A DNA stretch of 64,000 bases from Zygnema cylindricum (lineage: Eukaryota; Streptophyta; Zygnematophyceae; Zygnematales; Zygnemataceae), in contig JBBHKE010002286.1 of NCBI GenBank assembly GCA_037447655.1, positions 62,001 through 126,000 of the forward strand. Direction: 5' to 3'. The translations under genes were made by a program, and so were the position numbers. This document shows positions 1 through 12,000 of the stretch, in pieces. The notes below the pieces were generated by a model that did not search any database, was not told the origin of the DNA, and worked only from the letters and a program-made list of their open reading frames with translations. How positions within the stretch are numbered: the stretch's first letter is position 1; every line of letters begins with the position of its first letter.

Positions 1-1216
1 CGACGACAAAAAAATCTTGTAATTTTTTCTTGCGAAAACAATAAAATAGCCGTTCCGAGTTTTTGCTTCGCCAGCTTTTAGGTTTACCGTTGCCTTGTTT
101 CAAAGAAAGACGCAGAACCTTAACCCGAATTCAATATCCTCAAACATTTTGAGGAAGTTCTATTGGACGGTTACTTCCGATAACAACAAAGTCGGTGCAC
201 GGAAAGCTGTACATTATTCGAGCGCCCGTCTGTTGCGGAAGTTAATTTTTTTCCGGTGAGAATAGGCTATCATTCATGCCTGAGGAGAGTTAGAACTTGG
301 ATACTTTCTAAAGCTTATGGTGCCAATATGTACACAAATCAGTGTTACATGGGTTGTTGTGGTACAGCACAATGTCCAGACCGTTACAGAACCTGGGAAC
401 GTTCTATTAAATAACACCTTATGTAATAATGACACCTTGAGACGTTTTTTCAGATTTTTCAGAATGATCAGGCGGTAATCGCGGTCCCAGATCGGACAGA
501 ATGATTTCGTACGGAATTACATGGATGCCGATGGATGGTGGATGGTTATCCGGCATCCACGTTTCTGATCGAGCGGCGGTTTTTGACTCGATATTCGGCT
601 TTTTGTCATTTTGCGTGGCTCCAGGACGGCAGACAGCGCGCGAAAGCGCAAGGGCGACTGTAGTTATGGACCCACGTGTCTGCCAGCAACTGGGAAGCGT
701 GTCAAACGGCCGTGAATAATTAAAGTATAATTATATATACGTTTTGACGGTGAATAATACCCTGTGACGTCACATGAATGCGTAGCGTTTTTGTCGGCAC
801 GATACGATGCGCTTACCTTTAATAGAGTGAATAACATTAATTCAGTTGTGATTTTTTTTGGCCGAAAATTACAAAAAATGTGTTAGCAACACTGTTTAAG
901 GACGTGAAAGACAAACTGCCACGTCTCCTTGTACTCAATTAGTACTATTAAATCTAATTTTAGATTATTAACGGTAATAAGTCCTCTACGCTAGTAACGG
1001 TATGCTGTGTACGTTACACTGCCCATCTTTAACAAAGTTAAGGATTTTATTAGTGTTAATGCGAAATTAAAATTAATAATACTAATTAAGTGCAGAGAGA
1101 AGTGGCAGATTATGTCCATTTTCTTCAAAAGTGTTGTTAACACTGTTTTTTGATTTTCCACTAAAAATATCGCGACCTAATTAGTGTTGTTAAGTCTAAT
1201 AACGATGAGCTGTCTA
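1..1216. other. intergenic, no gene recognised
   Basis: No coding region can be supported. A 72-codon open frame at 501-719 has no recognisable domain. From about 860 to 1216 the sequence resembles the interior and right end of the TA-flanked CACCGTG MITE family seen at 14746-15383 (shared wording such as 'gccacgt', 'attagt', and an end like ctaataacgat). It is probably a decayed older copy that was later hit by the element at 1217. Confidence 0.4.
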
Positions 1217-1439
1217 CACCGTGTATCGCTATTACTATTAGTGTTAATAATTTTTTCTTCACTTAAAATATCTTTTCTTCGTACACACTTGTCCGCTTTT
1301 TATACGGAGACCGCCGATGGGAAGGTGAGAATCTTGGTTTTTAATCGCAACCGTCAGATCCGTAATCCGACAAACATGTACGGAGAAAAGATGTTTTAAG
1401 TGGGAAAAAAAATTTCAACACCAATAGCGATACATGGTG
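1217..1439. mobile_element. Tc1/mariner-type MITE (CACCGTGAATCG family), copy 1
   Basis: Starts CACCGTGTATCGC and ends GCGATACATGGTG, an imperfect terminal inverted repeat, with TA on each side. Its interior closely matches the element at 14503-14727 (same order of blocks, including 'gagaccgcc' and 'aaccgtcagatcc'). It has no coding capacity. The TA target duplication and short inverted ends fit a Tc1/mariner-derived MITE. Confidence 0.7.
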
Positions 1440-2190
1440 TACTTTCGAAGATATTCGGTCGTTTCGAAGTTACTTGGTCGTTTTCAATGTTGTTTTTTAA
1501 TTCCGAAAGTTTTTATGTACAAAAATCATTCCAATTAAGGGCGCTCAATCCTGTCCGTCCATTTCAGTTAAATGACGGTCTCATTATTAATAATTGTTCG
1601 TTTCTTTTATTCTTTATCTTTGCCCTAAACCGTGTCGATTAATCAAACAAAAATCTTCCACTTTATTATTATACATATTTTTTCTTTATTAGGAGTTTCA
1701 ATCCCTGTGATCCTAATGATGTGCATTTCAGCCGCTATTGCAACTTTTGCAAAATTAGAGTACGATTTTTAGGGATAATATATGAATTAAACATATTTTC
1801 ACATGTTAAGGCATGTACTATTCTTTATAATACCGCATTCTAGAACTATGACGTAAAGAGAAAAAAAAAAAGAAAAAAAAACTAAGTGACAACAAGGAAC
1901 GAACATGAAATTATGCTAAGTCATAACAACTATTAGAGTTATTGCAAATGTTAAAAAGAAAAAAAACCAGTGTGTCTTTAGCAAACTTGGGAAAAGTTTC
2001 CTACAGTACCACCCCCCCCCACCCCCCTTTTCCTTTTTGTGAATAGGAAAACCTGAGAAGAAGCGATTAGATACTTATGGCACCAAAATAAATAAATTGT
2101 GAGGATATCGAACACTTTTGAGTTAGTACCGTAACAGCCACAATTATGACCTTCAAACAATTAGGGTCCAATTGAATTTACCCAATTTGA
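1440..2190. other. AT-rich intergenic sequence
   Basis: No gene or clear repeat family seen. Holds A-rich runs near 1860-1885 and a C-run at 2010-2027. Confidence 0.4.
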
Positions 2191-2316
2191 AGTTTTTTCA
2201 ATATTTAATATCGACCTTATTTAATGTTTTTTCAATATTTCATATCGACATTATTTAATGTTTTTTCAATATTTAATATCGACCTTATTTGATGTTTTTT
2301 CAATATTTAACATCGA
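2191..2316. repeat. 34-bp tandem repeat, about 3.7 copies
   Basis: The unit reads gttttttcaatatttaata followed by tcgaccttatttaat and is repeated head to tail with a few substitutions. The last copy is incomplete. Confidence 0.85.
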
Positions 2317-3308
2317 AGCAACATTCAAAAGTTTAACATTACGGCAACAATAATTATTTTAATAGTATAATTATTAAAATACTATAATTATTTTAGCACT
2401 ATAATTATTTTAATTACTGAACCACCTTCAAGTTGAACAGGATGGGTAGAATCTTATCTCACAAAGTAAAATGATTCTTATCTGTTAAAATCTGTCATAA
2501 CTTACTAAAAAAAAAAAAATGCTAATTTTTTTTTTTCAGAATATGATACTGGTTTCCTTTCAAAATATGTCCATACTCGTCTTCCAGAATATACGAAGAC
2601 TTATCTTTCAAAATGAGTGAATCCTTATATTTCAAAATAAATTTAGCTTTTACATTTTGCAATATGCAAATCCTTGTCTTCAATATGTTCGTACTTTTCT
2701 TCGAAAGTACTTTTGCTAAAACATAATACTAAATAAACAGTACTAAATACTTTTGCTAATAGTTTTGCTAACATACTTTTTGCTTTCATGATTATGTTAA
2801 TACTTTATCTTTCGAAATATGTCTACCAGTATCTTAAAAGCAAAAACATATAAAAAAAGAGAGAAAAAAGTAAAAAGAAGTGGAAAAGAGTAAAAAAGAA
2901 AGAAAAGAGTGAAAATAGGACGAAAAAAAATTTCATACCCAAATAAGAATGACAAAAATATTAAATAAATGGGCAAAAAAATACTAAATAATAATACACA
3001 ACTTCAGTTGTAATTTTTTTTTCACAAAATCCCAAAATGGTTTCATTAAATTATTACATATGACTTAATTTGCCAAATTCGTAAAACATCCACCATTTAA
3101 AAACCCCATTTTTTCCCGACATTTTCACCTAAAACCCTACATCCTCCCTCCCTCTCCCTCCTCCTAAAAACTCAATCTCCCATTTTTATATTTACTTTCT
3201 CCATTCTTGAATTCCTTCCCCATTTCCTTCTTTATTTTTCCTTCTCCTTTCCTTTTTTCTTCCTTTTTTCTTCCCCATTTTCCTTTTTTTTCTTTTTTTT
3301 TCCCATTT
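2317..3308. other. 3' flank of the SNM1 gene
   Basis: AT-rich sequence with a short AT palindrome cluster at 2340-2416 (ATAATTATT/AATAATTAT words). From 3120 to 3320 it is pyrimidine-rich on the plus strand, i.e. purine-rich in the transcript just after the SNM1 stop codon. No poly(A) signal could be chosen with confidence. Confidence 0.35.
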
Positions 3309-4058
3309 TCATTTTTCATCCCCATTTTCGCTTAAAAGGGTGACGAGATTCTCGGCGGACATTTCGTCTTTATTGTGAACGGAGGGAATTATTATTTCCG
3401 GATCCATGAACTGAACAAAATCTTTGAGTTCCGTAAAACTCGAATGTTCACTGTAGGGAATCTCGTAACTGAACAAATAAACAAAAAACAAAGAAATAAA
3501 ACAATAAAAAAACAAGTAAATAAGTAAAAAAAACAATGAAGTAATAAGTACATAAGTAGTTTTAAACAAAAAAACAATGAAACAATGGAACAACGGAACA
3601 ACAAAAATTAAAATAACAAAACAACAAACCAATAAAACAATCAAACAATTTAACAAAAAAGTAAATAAGTGAATAAAAATATAAATGAAGAAAGGAATGG
3701 AGAATTAAGAAAGGGACTCCGATGTTCATAAAGTAGAGGACTTCAAAATCGGAAGAATCAACGGAAAAGTAAATTAAAAGTAAATAAATAAAACACCAAA
3801 CCAAACAATAAAACAACAAAACAATAAAACAATAGAGCAATTCTAAAAAGACGAAACAAAAAAATAACAAAACAACAATAAAACAATAAAGCAGTAAAAT
3901 AATAAAACAACAAATACAGAAAGAAAAGGAAGCGAGTCGATAAAAACAGATAAAAAAAAGCACATAAGGAATAGAAAAGAAAAAAACAAACAAATAAGTG
4001 AACAAAAATATAAAGAAAGACAGACACAAGCAAATTCACAAAATAAATTAATGACAAC

Positions 4059-4102
<44 letters not shown>

Positions 4103-4395
4103 TAAAAATAATAAAAACCGACTGAAAGGGGTAGAAAGGTTTCAAACATAAATAAAAGGAAACAACCGCCTAACTTTTCCTCGTTAAAAATAACAAAAAA
4201 AAAAAAAAAACAAACAAAAAAAAAAAAAACTGTTCCCACCGAATTAATGTTCCTTTTCGCATTCTCCGACCGGGTCCTCTTTTTTTGTCTTTTCCAAAAC
4301 TCCAACCGGAAGGAGAAAAGGCAACAATTGTGTCGTATTTTCCCTGAAAACCATATATAGATATTACTTGTTAATACTGAAAAAAAAATGTTATA

Positions 4396-4426
<31 letters not shown>

Positions 4427-6023
4427 TTTATTATTTTTTTTTTTTTTCAATGCTCCACTTTTAGCACGTTGAAAACTAGATATCAAGACTACCTTTCTTT
4501 TTGAAAGTGCGGGAAGTTCCCAAAAAACGAAATAAATGATTAAATAAACACATGAAAATTTCATTTGTTTTTCTGTCTCTCCCTCTCCCTCTCCCTATCC
4601 CACTCCATCTCCATCTCCCTCTTCCCCTCCCTCTCCCTCGCCGTCTCCTTCTCCCTCTCCCTCACCCCTATCCCACTTCCTCTCTCCCCTTCCCCCACCC
4701 TCTCACCTCTCTCGCTCTCTCCTCTCCTCTGATTGTCTCTGTTTCCTCTCATCTCCCTGTTTTTCCTCTCCTAGTTCCCCTTTCTCTTTCCCTTCTTTTC
4801 TCTCCCTACTTCCTCTCCACTCTCTTTACCGTTTTCTCAGCTTCATGCTCTGTCTTCCCTCCTTCCCCTGCTCTCTTTCCTTTCTACTCTTCCAACTCTC
4901 TCCCCTCGCTAATCTTTTTCTATCCTCTAGTCTCTCTAATCTCTCAACTATCTCAATCCTCTCTCCTCTCTTTTCTCAATCTCCTCCCCAATCTTGCTCT
5001 TCGTTTTGATTTTTTCCTACTCTGTCGATTCTCTCTGCCCTCTCTTATCTCTCTCCTCTCTAATCTCGCTCTAATCTATATATATATATATATATCTCTC
5101 TCTCTCTCCTTTTTTACCTCTTTCAACTCTCTCAACCCTCTCTTTTCTCTCGCTTCCTAATATCTCTCTTTAATCTCACTCTACAATTTGATTTTTTTCT
5201 ACTTTCTCAACCTCTCTTCTCTCTCCTCTCACTCCCTGGTCTCATCTTTCTAATATCTCTCTCTCTTTGATTTCTCACTACCCTCTCAACCCTCTCCTCT
5301 CTCTCGCCGGTCTCATCCCTCTCTAACCTCTCTCCCTTTTTGATTTCTCTCTAATCTCTCGACCTTCTTTTCTCCCTCTTCTATTCCTCTCTAATCTCTC
5401 TCTTCTCTCTTTTCTTCACACAAACAGAAACAAAATAGCTAACCCATATAATTCGTACCGAAAAAAGAAAAAGGAAGTACAAGGAAAAAAAATTGGAAAA
5501 AATTGGCAAAAAAAAAAAAGGGAAAATACGTTGAACAAAAATTCCTCTCCTTCTCCTCCTCCGCTTCCCTTTTCCCTTTTTTTGTTCTCTTTACTCTTTA
5601 ATGCAGAGAAATGGATACGTTCAAAAACAGAAAAAGAGAAAAACGTTAAAAAAAAGATGATAAAAAAGAAGTTATAAAAAAGGATTTCCCCTCCTCCTCC
5701 TCCCCTTCCCTTGCTTTTTTTTTCTTTACGCTGTAATGCCGAAAAATAGATACGCTAAAAAAAAAACCTCTCCTCTCCCTCTTCTTCCCCCCATTTTTTT
5801 TCCCTTACTCTGTAATGCCGAGAAATGGATTCCATTCGTTTAAAATTTGCCACACTCCAAAGCGGAACTGCATGGATCCTCGTTTCCGTTTCCTTTTCCG
5901 TTACACATAACTGAAGTTTTTCTTCGGTAAAATCCATGCAGCGGAGCATCCGTCTTTTCGCGGACCCGACGTAAATTTTTGTCTTTAGTGCCTGAGCAAT
6001 TTCCAGGAAAAGACGTTCTTTTC
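3309..6023 (-). CDS. SNM1: SNM1 exons 6-8: beta-CASP and C-terminus
   Basis: Exon 6 (6023-5809) starts with [10 protein letters not shown] and includes [12 protein letters not shown] and [10 protein letters not shown]. Exon 7 (4343-4240) encodes [12 protein letters not shown], a basic linker and GTLIR; it is easy to miss because it is only 104 nt between long simple repeats. Exon 8 (3468-3309) encodes [18 protein letters not shown] and IIPSVHN, ending at a TGA at 3311-3309. H1635 in YSEH is the conserved terminal metal-site histidine of the family. Confidence 0.92.
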
Positions 6024-9000
6024 CTGTAGGATATGAATGAGAAAAAAAAGGGAAAATAGACAAGCAAAGGAAGGACAAAAATGACAAATTAAGGAAGGAA
6101 AAAAGGACAAATGAAGAAAGGGTAAAAGGACTAATTAAGAGAGTACAAAGGGACAAATGAAAAAAGGACAAAAGGACAAACTAAGGGAATACAAACTGAC
6201 GAATTAAAAAAAGGTCAAAAGGAAAAAAAAAGGATAAATCAAGAAAGACTTAATTATGAATGCACAAAAAGAACAAATTAAGAAAGGACAAGGGAACAAA
6301 CTAAGAACAGAATAGGACAAATCAAGAGTGGACAAAAAGACAAATTAAGAAGGGGAATCGCTATGTTGACACCCCAAACCGCTAAGTGGAGACCCCCAAA
6401 AAAAAAGTGGTTCAAAAAAGTACACTTTCCAAGCATCTTCTAGGTTTTGAGGGAGAGTCCACTGAAGCCCGTAAATAACTCTCCGTCTGTACCAACAGCC
6501 ACTAACACCATCCTGACTAGGGATTCTATGGGTAAAAAAATACGATAATTGATAATTGGGTTTTTTTAGGTCCTCGACAAAAATCATTTGTTCGATATAT
6601 GCATTGAATTTTGTCGTCGATAAAAAATATATATTCAGGACAAATTCGATAATTGGTAATTGGGTTTTTTTAGGTCCTCGATAAAAATAATCGGTTCGAT
6701 AAATATATCAAATTTTATCGTCAACAATTAAATGACATTCAGGAGAAACCCGATAATTGGTTTGTTTTGGGTCCTCGATAAAAATTGCAGAAACGATACG
6801 GTGTGAATCCCTAACCCAGACTTTGTAAAAAAACACGACTTTTGCACTCAAAAATAAAGTACGGACTCGTTTAAACTACAGTATTCAGTTCGGATTGCCT
6901 GTCGACCGTCCTTCCACGATGAAAAAAATGATGTCCTTCTGTCCTTTCTTAATTTCTCAATTTTGTCCTGTCATTGCTTGTATGCTCGTCCTCTTTTTTC
7001 TCTCATAAGTCAATAAGAAAGGACAAAATTGACAAATTAAGGACGGAAAAAACGGCATCAATTTTTTCAGCCTGGAAGGACGGTCGACAGGAGATCCGAA
7101 CCGACTATTGTAGTTAAAGGAGTCCATTTTTTATTTTTGAGCAGTTTTTTTTTTCTGAGCAGAAAGGCCAGAGGACGGAAGACTGCAAGAACCAGTACAT
7201 GAAAAAGTACATACTAAAAAATGAAGTACAAATTCCTTGAAAATAGCTGGTTTCCAATCCTAGAGGTTCCAAAAATGTGAATTACAGGGTTTCCGAAAAT
7301 CGAAAAATCAGGTTCCTAAAAATCAAAAAACGGGTTTTCGAAAAACAAAAAAACGGAGTTTCTGAAAATAAAAAAATGGGATTTTGGAAAAAAAAAACTC
7401 GAGGTTTTTGAAAAAAAGAAAACTCGGGGTTTTCGAAAATCGAAAAAATAGGTAAAACAGGATTTCAGAAAATTGAAAAACAGGATTTCAGAAAGTCGAA
7501 AAACAGGATTAAATGGGGCATAAGAAAATTTACCGATGGAGTAAGTCCCTATAAGACAGAGGGTTTTGGGGTTGAAGGCCTCCGCAGCGATGGCATCGAT
7601 CACGTACTCCATCACCACATGCTGACGAGGAAATTCGTACTATTCACAGAAAAGAAAAAAAAAAACAGTTCATAAGGGACAAATATGCTCAGAAAAGAGA
7701 AAAAAAAGGTTCAAAGAAAGGGAAAAAGGTTCAAAAAAGAGAAAAAAAGGTTCAAAAAAGAGGAAAAAAGGGTTCAAAAAGAAAGAAGGTTCACATCACG
7801 TACTCCATCACCACATGCTGACGTGGAAATTTGTACTATTCACAAAAAAGACAAAAAAACCAGTCCATAAGAGACAAAAATGCTCAGAAAAGAGAAAAAA
7901 AAGGGTTCAAAGTAAAGGAAAAAAGGTTCACGTCACATACTCCATCAACATATGCTGACGTGGAAATTTATACTATTCGAAAAAAAGACAAAAAAATGAT
8001 AAAAAAAGAGAAGGTTCGCATCAAGAATGGAATAATGCGCAGAAAAGACAAAAAAACCGTTAACTAACTTGCTTCAATATAGTTTGCTTCAATCATCACC
8101 CTCTCTCTCTTTTTTTTATTTAGGGGGGCGGAGGAAAGGGGAGGGGAGAGAAGCTCACCTGAGGATCGCAATATGTAGTGTCCAAAATTAGTGTGTGGAT
8201 GGAGAGGGAGGAGAGGAGAGTTTTCAAATCTTCCTCCATTTCCGGAGACCATCGAAAATCTCCCGTATGAAAAACCACCTAAAAAAAAAGAAACGGAGAA
8301 GATAGGAGAAAGGAGAGAGGGGGCAGAGGAATGCGGCTGAGTTTGGTTTGATGGTTAATGTCTGATGACTAATGTCAAAAATAGAATGTAAAAAACAGAA
8401 TGTCTGATTGTCGAGTGGTCGAATGTCAAATTTTGAATGTCGCATGTTAAGATGGCAGATTTCAAATGTCGACTGTCGGATGTTGAAATTATTATTTTAC
8501 TTTATTTCTATTTTTTTTATAATTATATATATATTTTTTTGTGTCAGGTTTTAGGTTTCAGGTTTTGTTTTATGGGTTTCTTATGATGAATGTCGATTTT
8601 GTCAATTTTCGAATTCTAATGTCAACCATCGAAACTGAATGTCAAATAAAAAAACCAAGGAAAAAACCAAAAAAAAACCACAAAAAAAATCCAAAAAAGA
8701 CAGAAACAAACACGAAAAAAATCCCAAAAGAACCCACCCCTCCCCAAAAAAAAATAAACTCACCTCTCCGTTGGGCGGTTCGAATAAAATCATAACTGCC
8801 CCCGGACAGTGATTGGCGTCTACCAATGTCACACTCACTCCCTCCACCTCTACCTTCTCCTTTAAGGGCAAAACTCGAATTTTTTCCCTCGGTACCCCAA
8901 TTTTTAATTCCATTAGTTTTGCCGTAATAGGGGAACAGTAAATCGTCCCAAATCGAAAACCTCGAGTTATTCCTTGATAATCTGCAATTTAAATTTCAAA

Positions 9001-12000
9001 CTGAAAATTATACATTTGAAATTATAAAACTTAAAATTATAAAATTTAAAAGTATAAAATTTGAATTTTTTAACCTATAGAATTTAAAATTATAACTTTC
9101 AAGTAAAACTAAGTTTTTTTATTTCCGCAAGTTACAAATTGTTCCAAATCGAAAACCTTGAGTTATTCTTTTTATAATCTGCAATTTAAAAATTGGAAGT
9201 AGAATCCACGAAATTCAATTTATAGTTGCAGTAAATAAGTTAACAAAACTCAAAAAAAATAAAACAACTGAGCCATACTTAAAGAAAATGTGACATAAAT
9301 AAAAATCTCAGGTGCATTAAAAACATATAAACATTTTTTTTTTTTAATACCAATTACTATCGGTGTGAAAACGTTTTAAAAACGAACTCGAAAAATCGCC
9401 ATTCTCATAGAAAATTCAACAAAAATAAAATAAAATCAAAGTGTTTAAAATAGAAATAAGAAAAAAGAACTGTTTTTTTTTTAGAACTGTTATATTTTAC
9501 TTAAATTTGTTCTAAAAAAAAAAGCAACTTACGGTCGGTGTGAAAATGGGTTAAGAACCAATGAGAACATTCCGAAGAAAGATGTCGAAAGCCATCCTGC
9601 AAACATTTACAATCCATTTTTAAAACCTTTTAAGACACATTTTCAAAAGCCATTTTCAAAACCTATTTATACCCGTTTAAACCCATTTTTAAAACCTATT
9701 TATGAAAAAATCCATTTGTAAAACCATCATCACAACCATTCTTTTATTTCTTGCTTTGAGAACCCATGTTTAAAACCCCTTAAACAAATAAAAAGAATCG
9801 TTTTTGCTTAAAAACCTTCCCTAATAAAAGTTTTAAATTTAAGGCAAATTTCAGGGTTTTTAAAATGGAGGTATGTTCAGGGGTATCTATTTTATTCATT
9901 TACTTTATTTTACTTTATTTTATTTTATGTTTGGCAACACTTGTTTATACAATATTAAGATCATAATCATTTCAGTCATTTTCTTCACACTTTTTAACGA
10001 TTGTTTTGCGATACTTTTTGCCTCTTTTACCATTTCTTAACATTATTTAACAATTTCTTGCATTCTTTTGCATTGTTTTTGTAATTTTCTTGCTATTTTT
10101 TGCATTATCTTGTGTTTTTTCCCAAGTATTTCTGTAAAAGACAAAAAAAAAACTTACCACTCGAAAAGGGGTCCCTGGAATCACCTCCCATATATTGGCC
10201 CCATCTACGGGTTTTACCCCATTTGTACCCCTTCCCATAAACCTTCTCCTCCCTCTCCCCCTCCCTCTTTGCCTCCATTTGACTCTCCCACCACGGACAA
10301 TGGGATTGTCCCTTTTAATACCCTTCCCTGCTTCCCCACTCTCTCCCTCTCCCCCTCTTGCTTCTTTTCCTCCAAATCTCCCTCTCTCCCTCCCATTCCC
10401 TCTCCCTCTCCCTCTCCCTCTCTCTCCCCCTGCTTTTCCTCCTTCCCTCTCCTCCATCAACTCTCCTTCCTTACAGTTCCCATTTCTTCTTTTGTTAAAA
10501 CAACCTCCAAAAAAATCTGTAATCAACCTTTTCGGTTTCTCTCCCTTCCCTTCACCATCACTTAGTAACGTGAATTCGATATCTCTCTCTCTCTCCATCT
10601 CTCTCCCTGTTAGTAAAATGAATTCGGAATTTCTCTCTCCCTCCGTCTCTCCCTCTGTTAGGAAAGTGAAATCAGAGTCTCTATCTCTCTCCATCTCTCT
10701 CCCTCCAATTTCAACTCTTCTATTGGTTTGGCACATCTCTTCAATTTCGGAACCATCTCTACCTGCTCCTCTCTCCTCAGAGGCTCCTGTCTCCCTCCTC
10801 TCCCTCTCCCTCATTAAACCACAGTTCTCAAGGTCAGCAGCCTTTCGCTCCTCCTTCTCCGTCTCCCTCTCCTTCTTCAAATCCTGGTTCTCATGTTCAG
10901 CAATCGCCCTCTCCCTCTCCCTCTCCCCATTCTCATCCTCACTAAAATCTTCATCCAAATTTTGCAAAAAAGAATCCATCCATGATAATTTTACCGAACT
11001 ATACTTACCAGAATCTCTTCCCTCTAACTCTCCCTTCTCTCTCCCTTGAAAATCTTCCGAATATCCCGCTTTCATCTCCTCAAAAACATAAAATTTTCCT
11101 CCGAATCCTCTCCCGCTCTTTTCACTTTTGTCTTCTTCCTGTACAAATCTTTCTATTCTTTGTGGGCAAGAATTAGAGTGCTCTTCTCTCTCCTTTAAAC
11201 TCTTGTGATCAAAATTAACTTTACAAAATGGGCACAAAAAACTTAATGAGTTTCCCCTCCCTTTTTCCCCTCTCTCATTAGGTTTCTTTCCACACCATTC
11301 ATTTCCCTTATTTTCACATAAATCAGATTGAAATCTCAGCTTCTTGTCTTTTTCTGACTGAGAGTCTGACTGAGAATCTATGACGACAACCTCAGTTTTC
11401 GATATTTGCTTGTCTGGCTCATTTTGCCCATAAACATTTCTTCTCTTCTCTACTCTACTTCTAATGCTGTCCTCTGTATCACTCATTTCCTTCTCCTCTG
11501 TGTTCGACTCTCCACGACCTCCCTCCTTCCCTAAGTTTGGAATTTCTCCTCCTCTCTCCTTCCCTGAGTCCGAAACCTCTCCTCCTTCCTCTTCTGAGTC
11601 TGTAACCTCTCCTCCTCCCTTTTTCCCTGAGTCTGGAACCTCTCCTCCTTCCTCCTCTGAGTCAGGAACTTCTTCTTCTTCCTTCTCTGAATCCGGAGCC
11701 TCTCCTTCTTCGTCCTCTGAGTCGGGAACCTCTTCTCCTACCTCTTCTTCTCCTTCTCGCTCTCCTTCATTTCCTTTCTCATTTGCTTTTTTGTCTTTTT
11801 CCCCCCAACGGTCAAATGGCAAAAGCCCTCGACTGAAATTATTCACTCCTTCATGTCGGTCGTATAAAATTCCTCTCCCTCTCCCTCTAGAGTTCTCAAC
11901 AATTTCCCTCACTTCCTCCTGTACAACCATTGGTCCCACTCTAAATCTCTTCTCTTCCCTCTCAGTTTTTTTTGACTGACCTACCTCCACCTCTCCTTCT

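Noticed and set aside
501-719. 72-codon open frame
   Set aside because: No family pattern, splice context or conservation visible. Length is expected by chance.
2191-2316. CRISPR-like array
   Set aside because: Contiguous tandem repeat without spacers in a eukaryotic context.
3309-4305. Several overlapping minus-strand frames rich in Phe, Leu and Ile
   Set aside because: Translation of AACAATAAA-type simple sequence in SNM1 intron 7. Only 3309-3468 and 4240-4343 are coding.
10195-11049. 284-codon plus-strand frame
   Set aside because: Antisense shadow of the GA-rich coding sequence of SNM1 exon 1.
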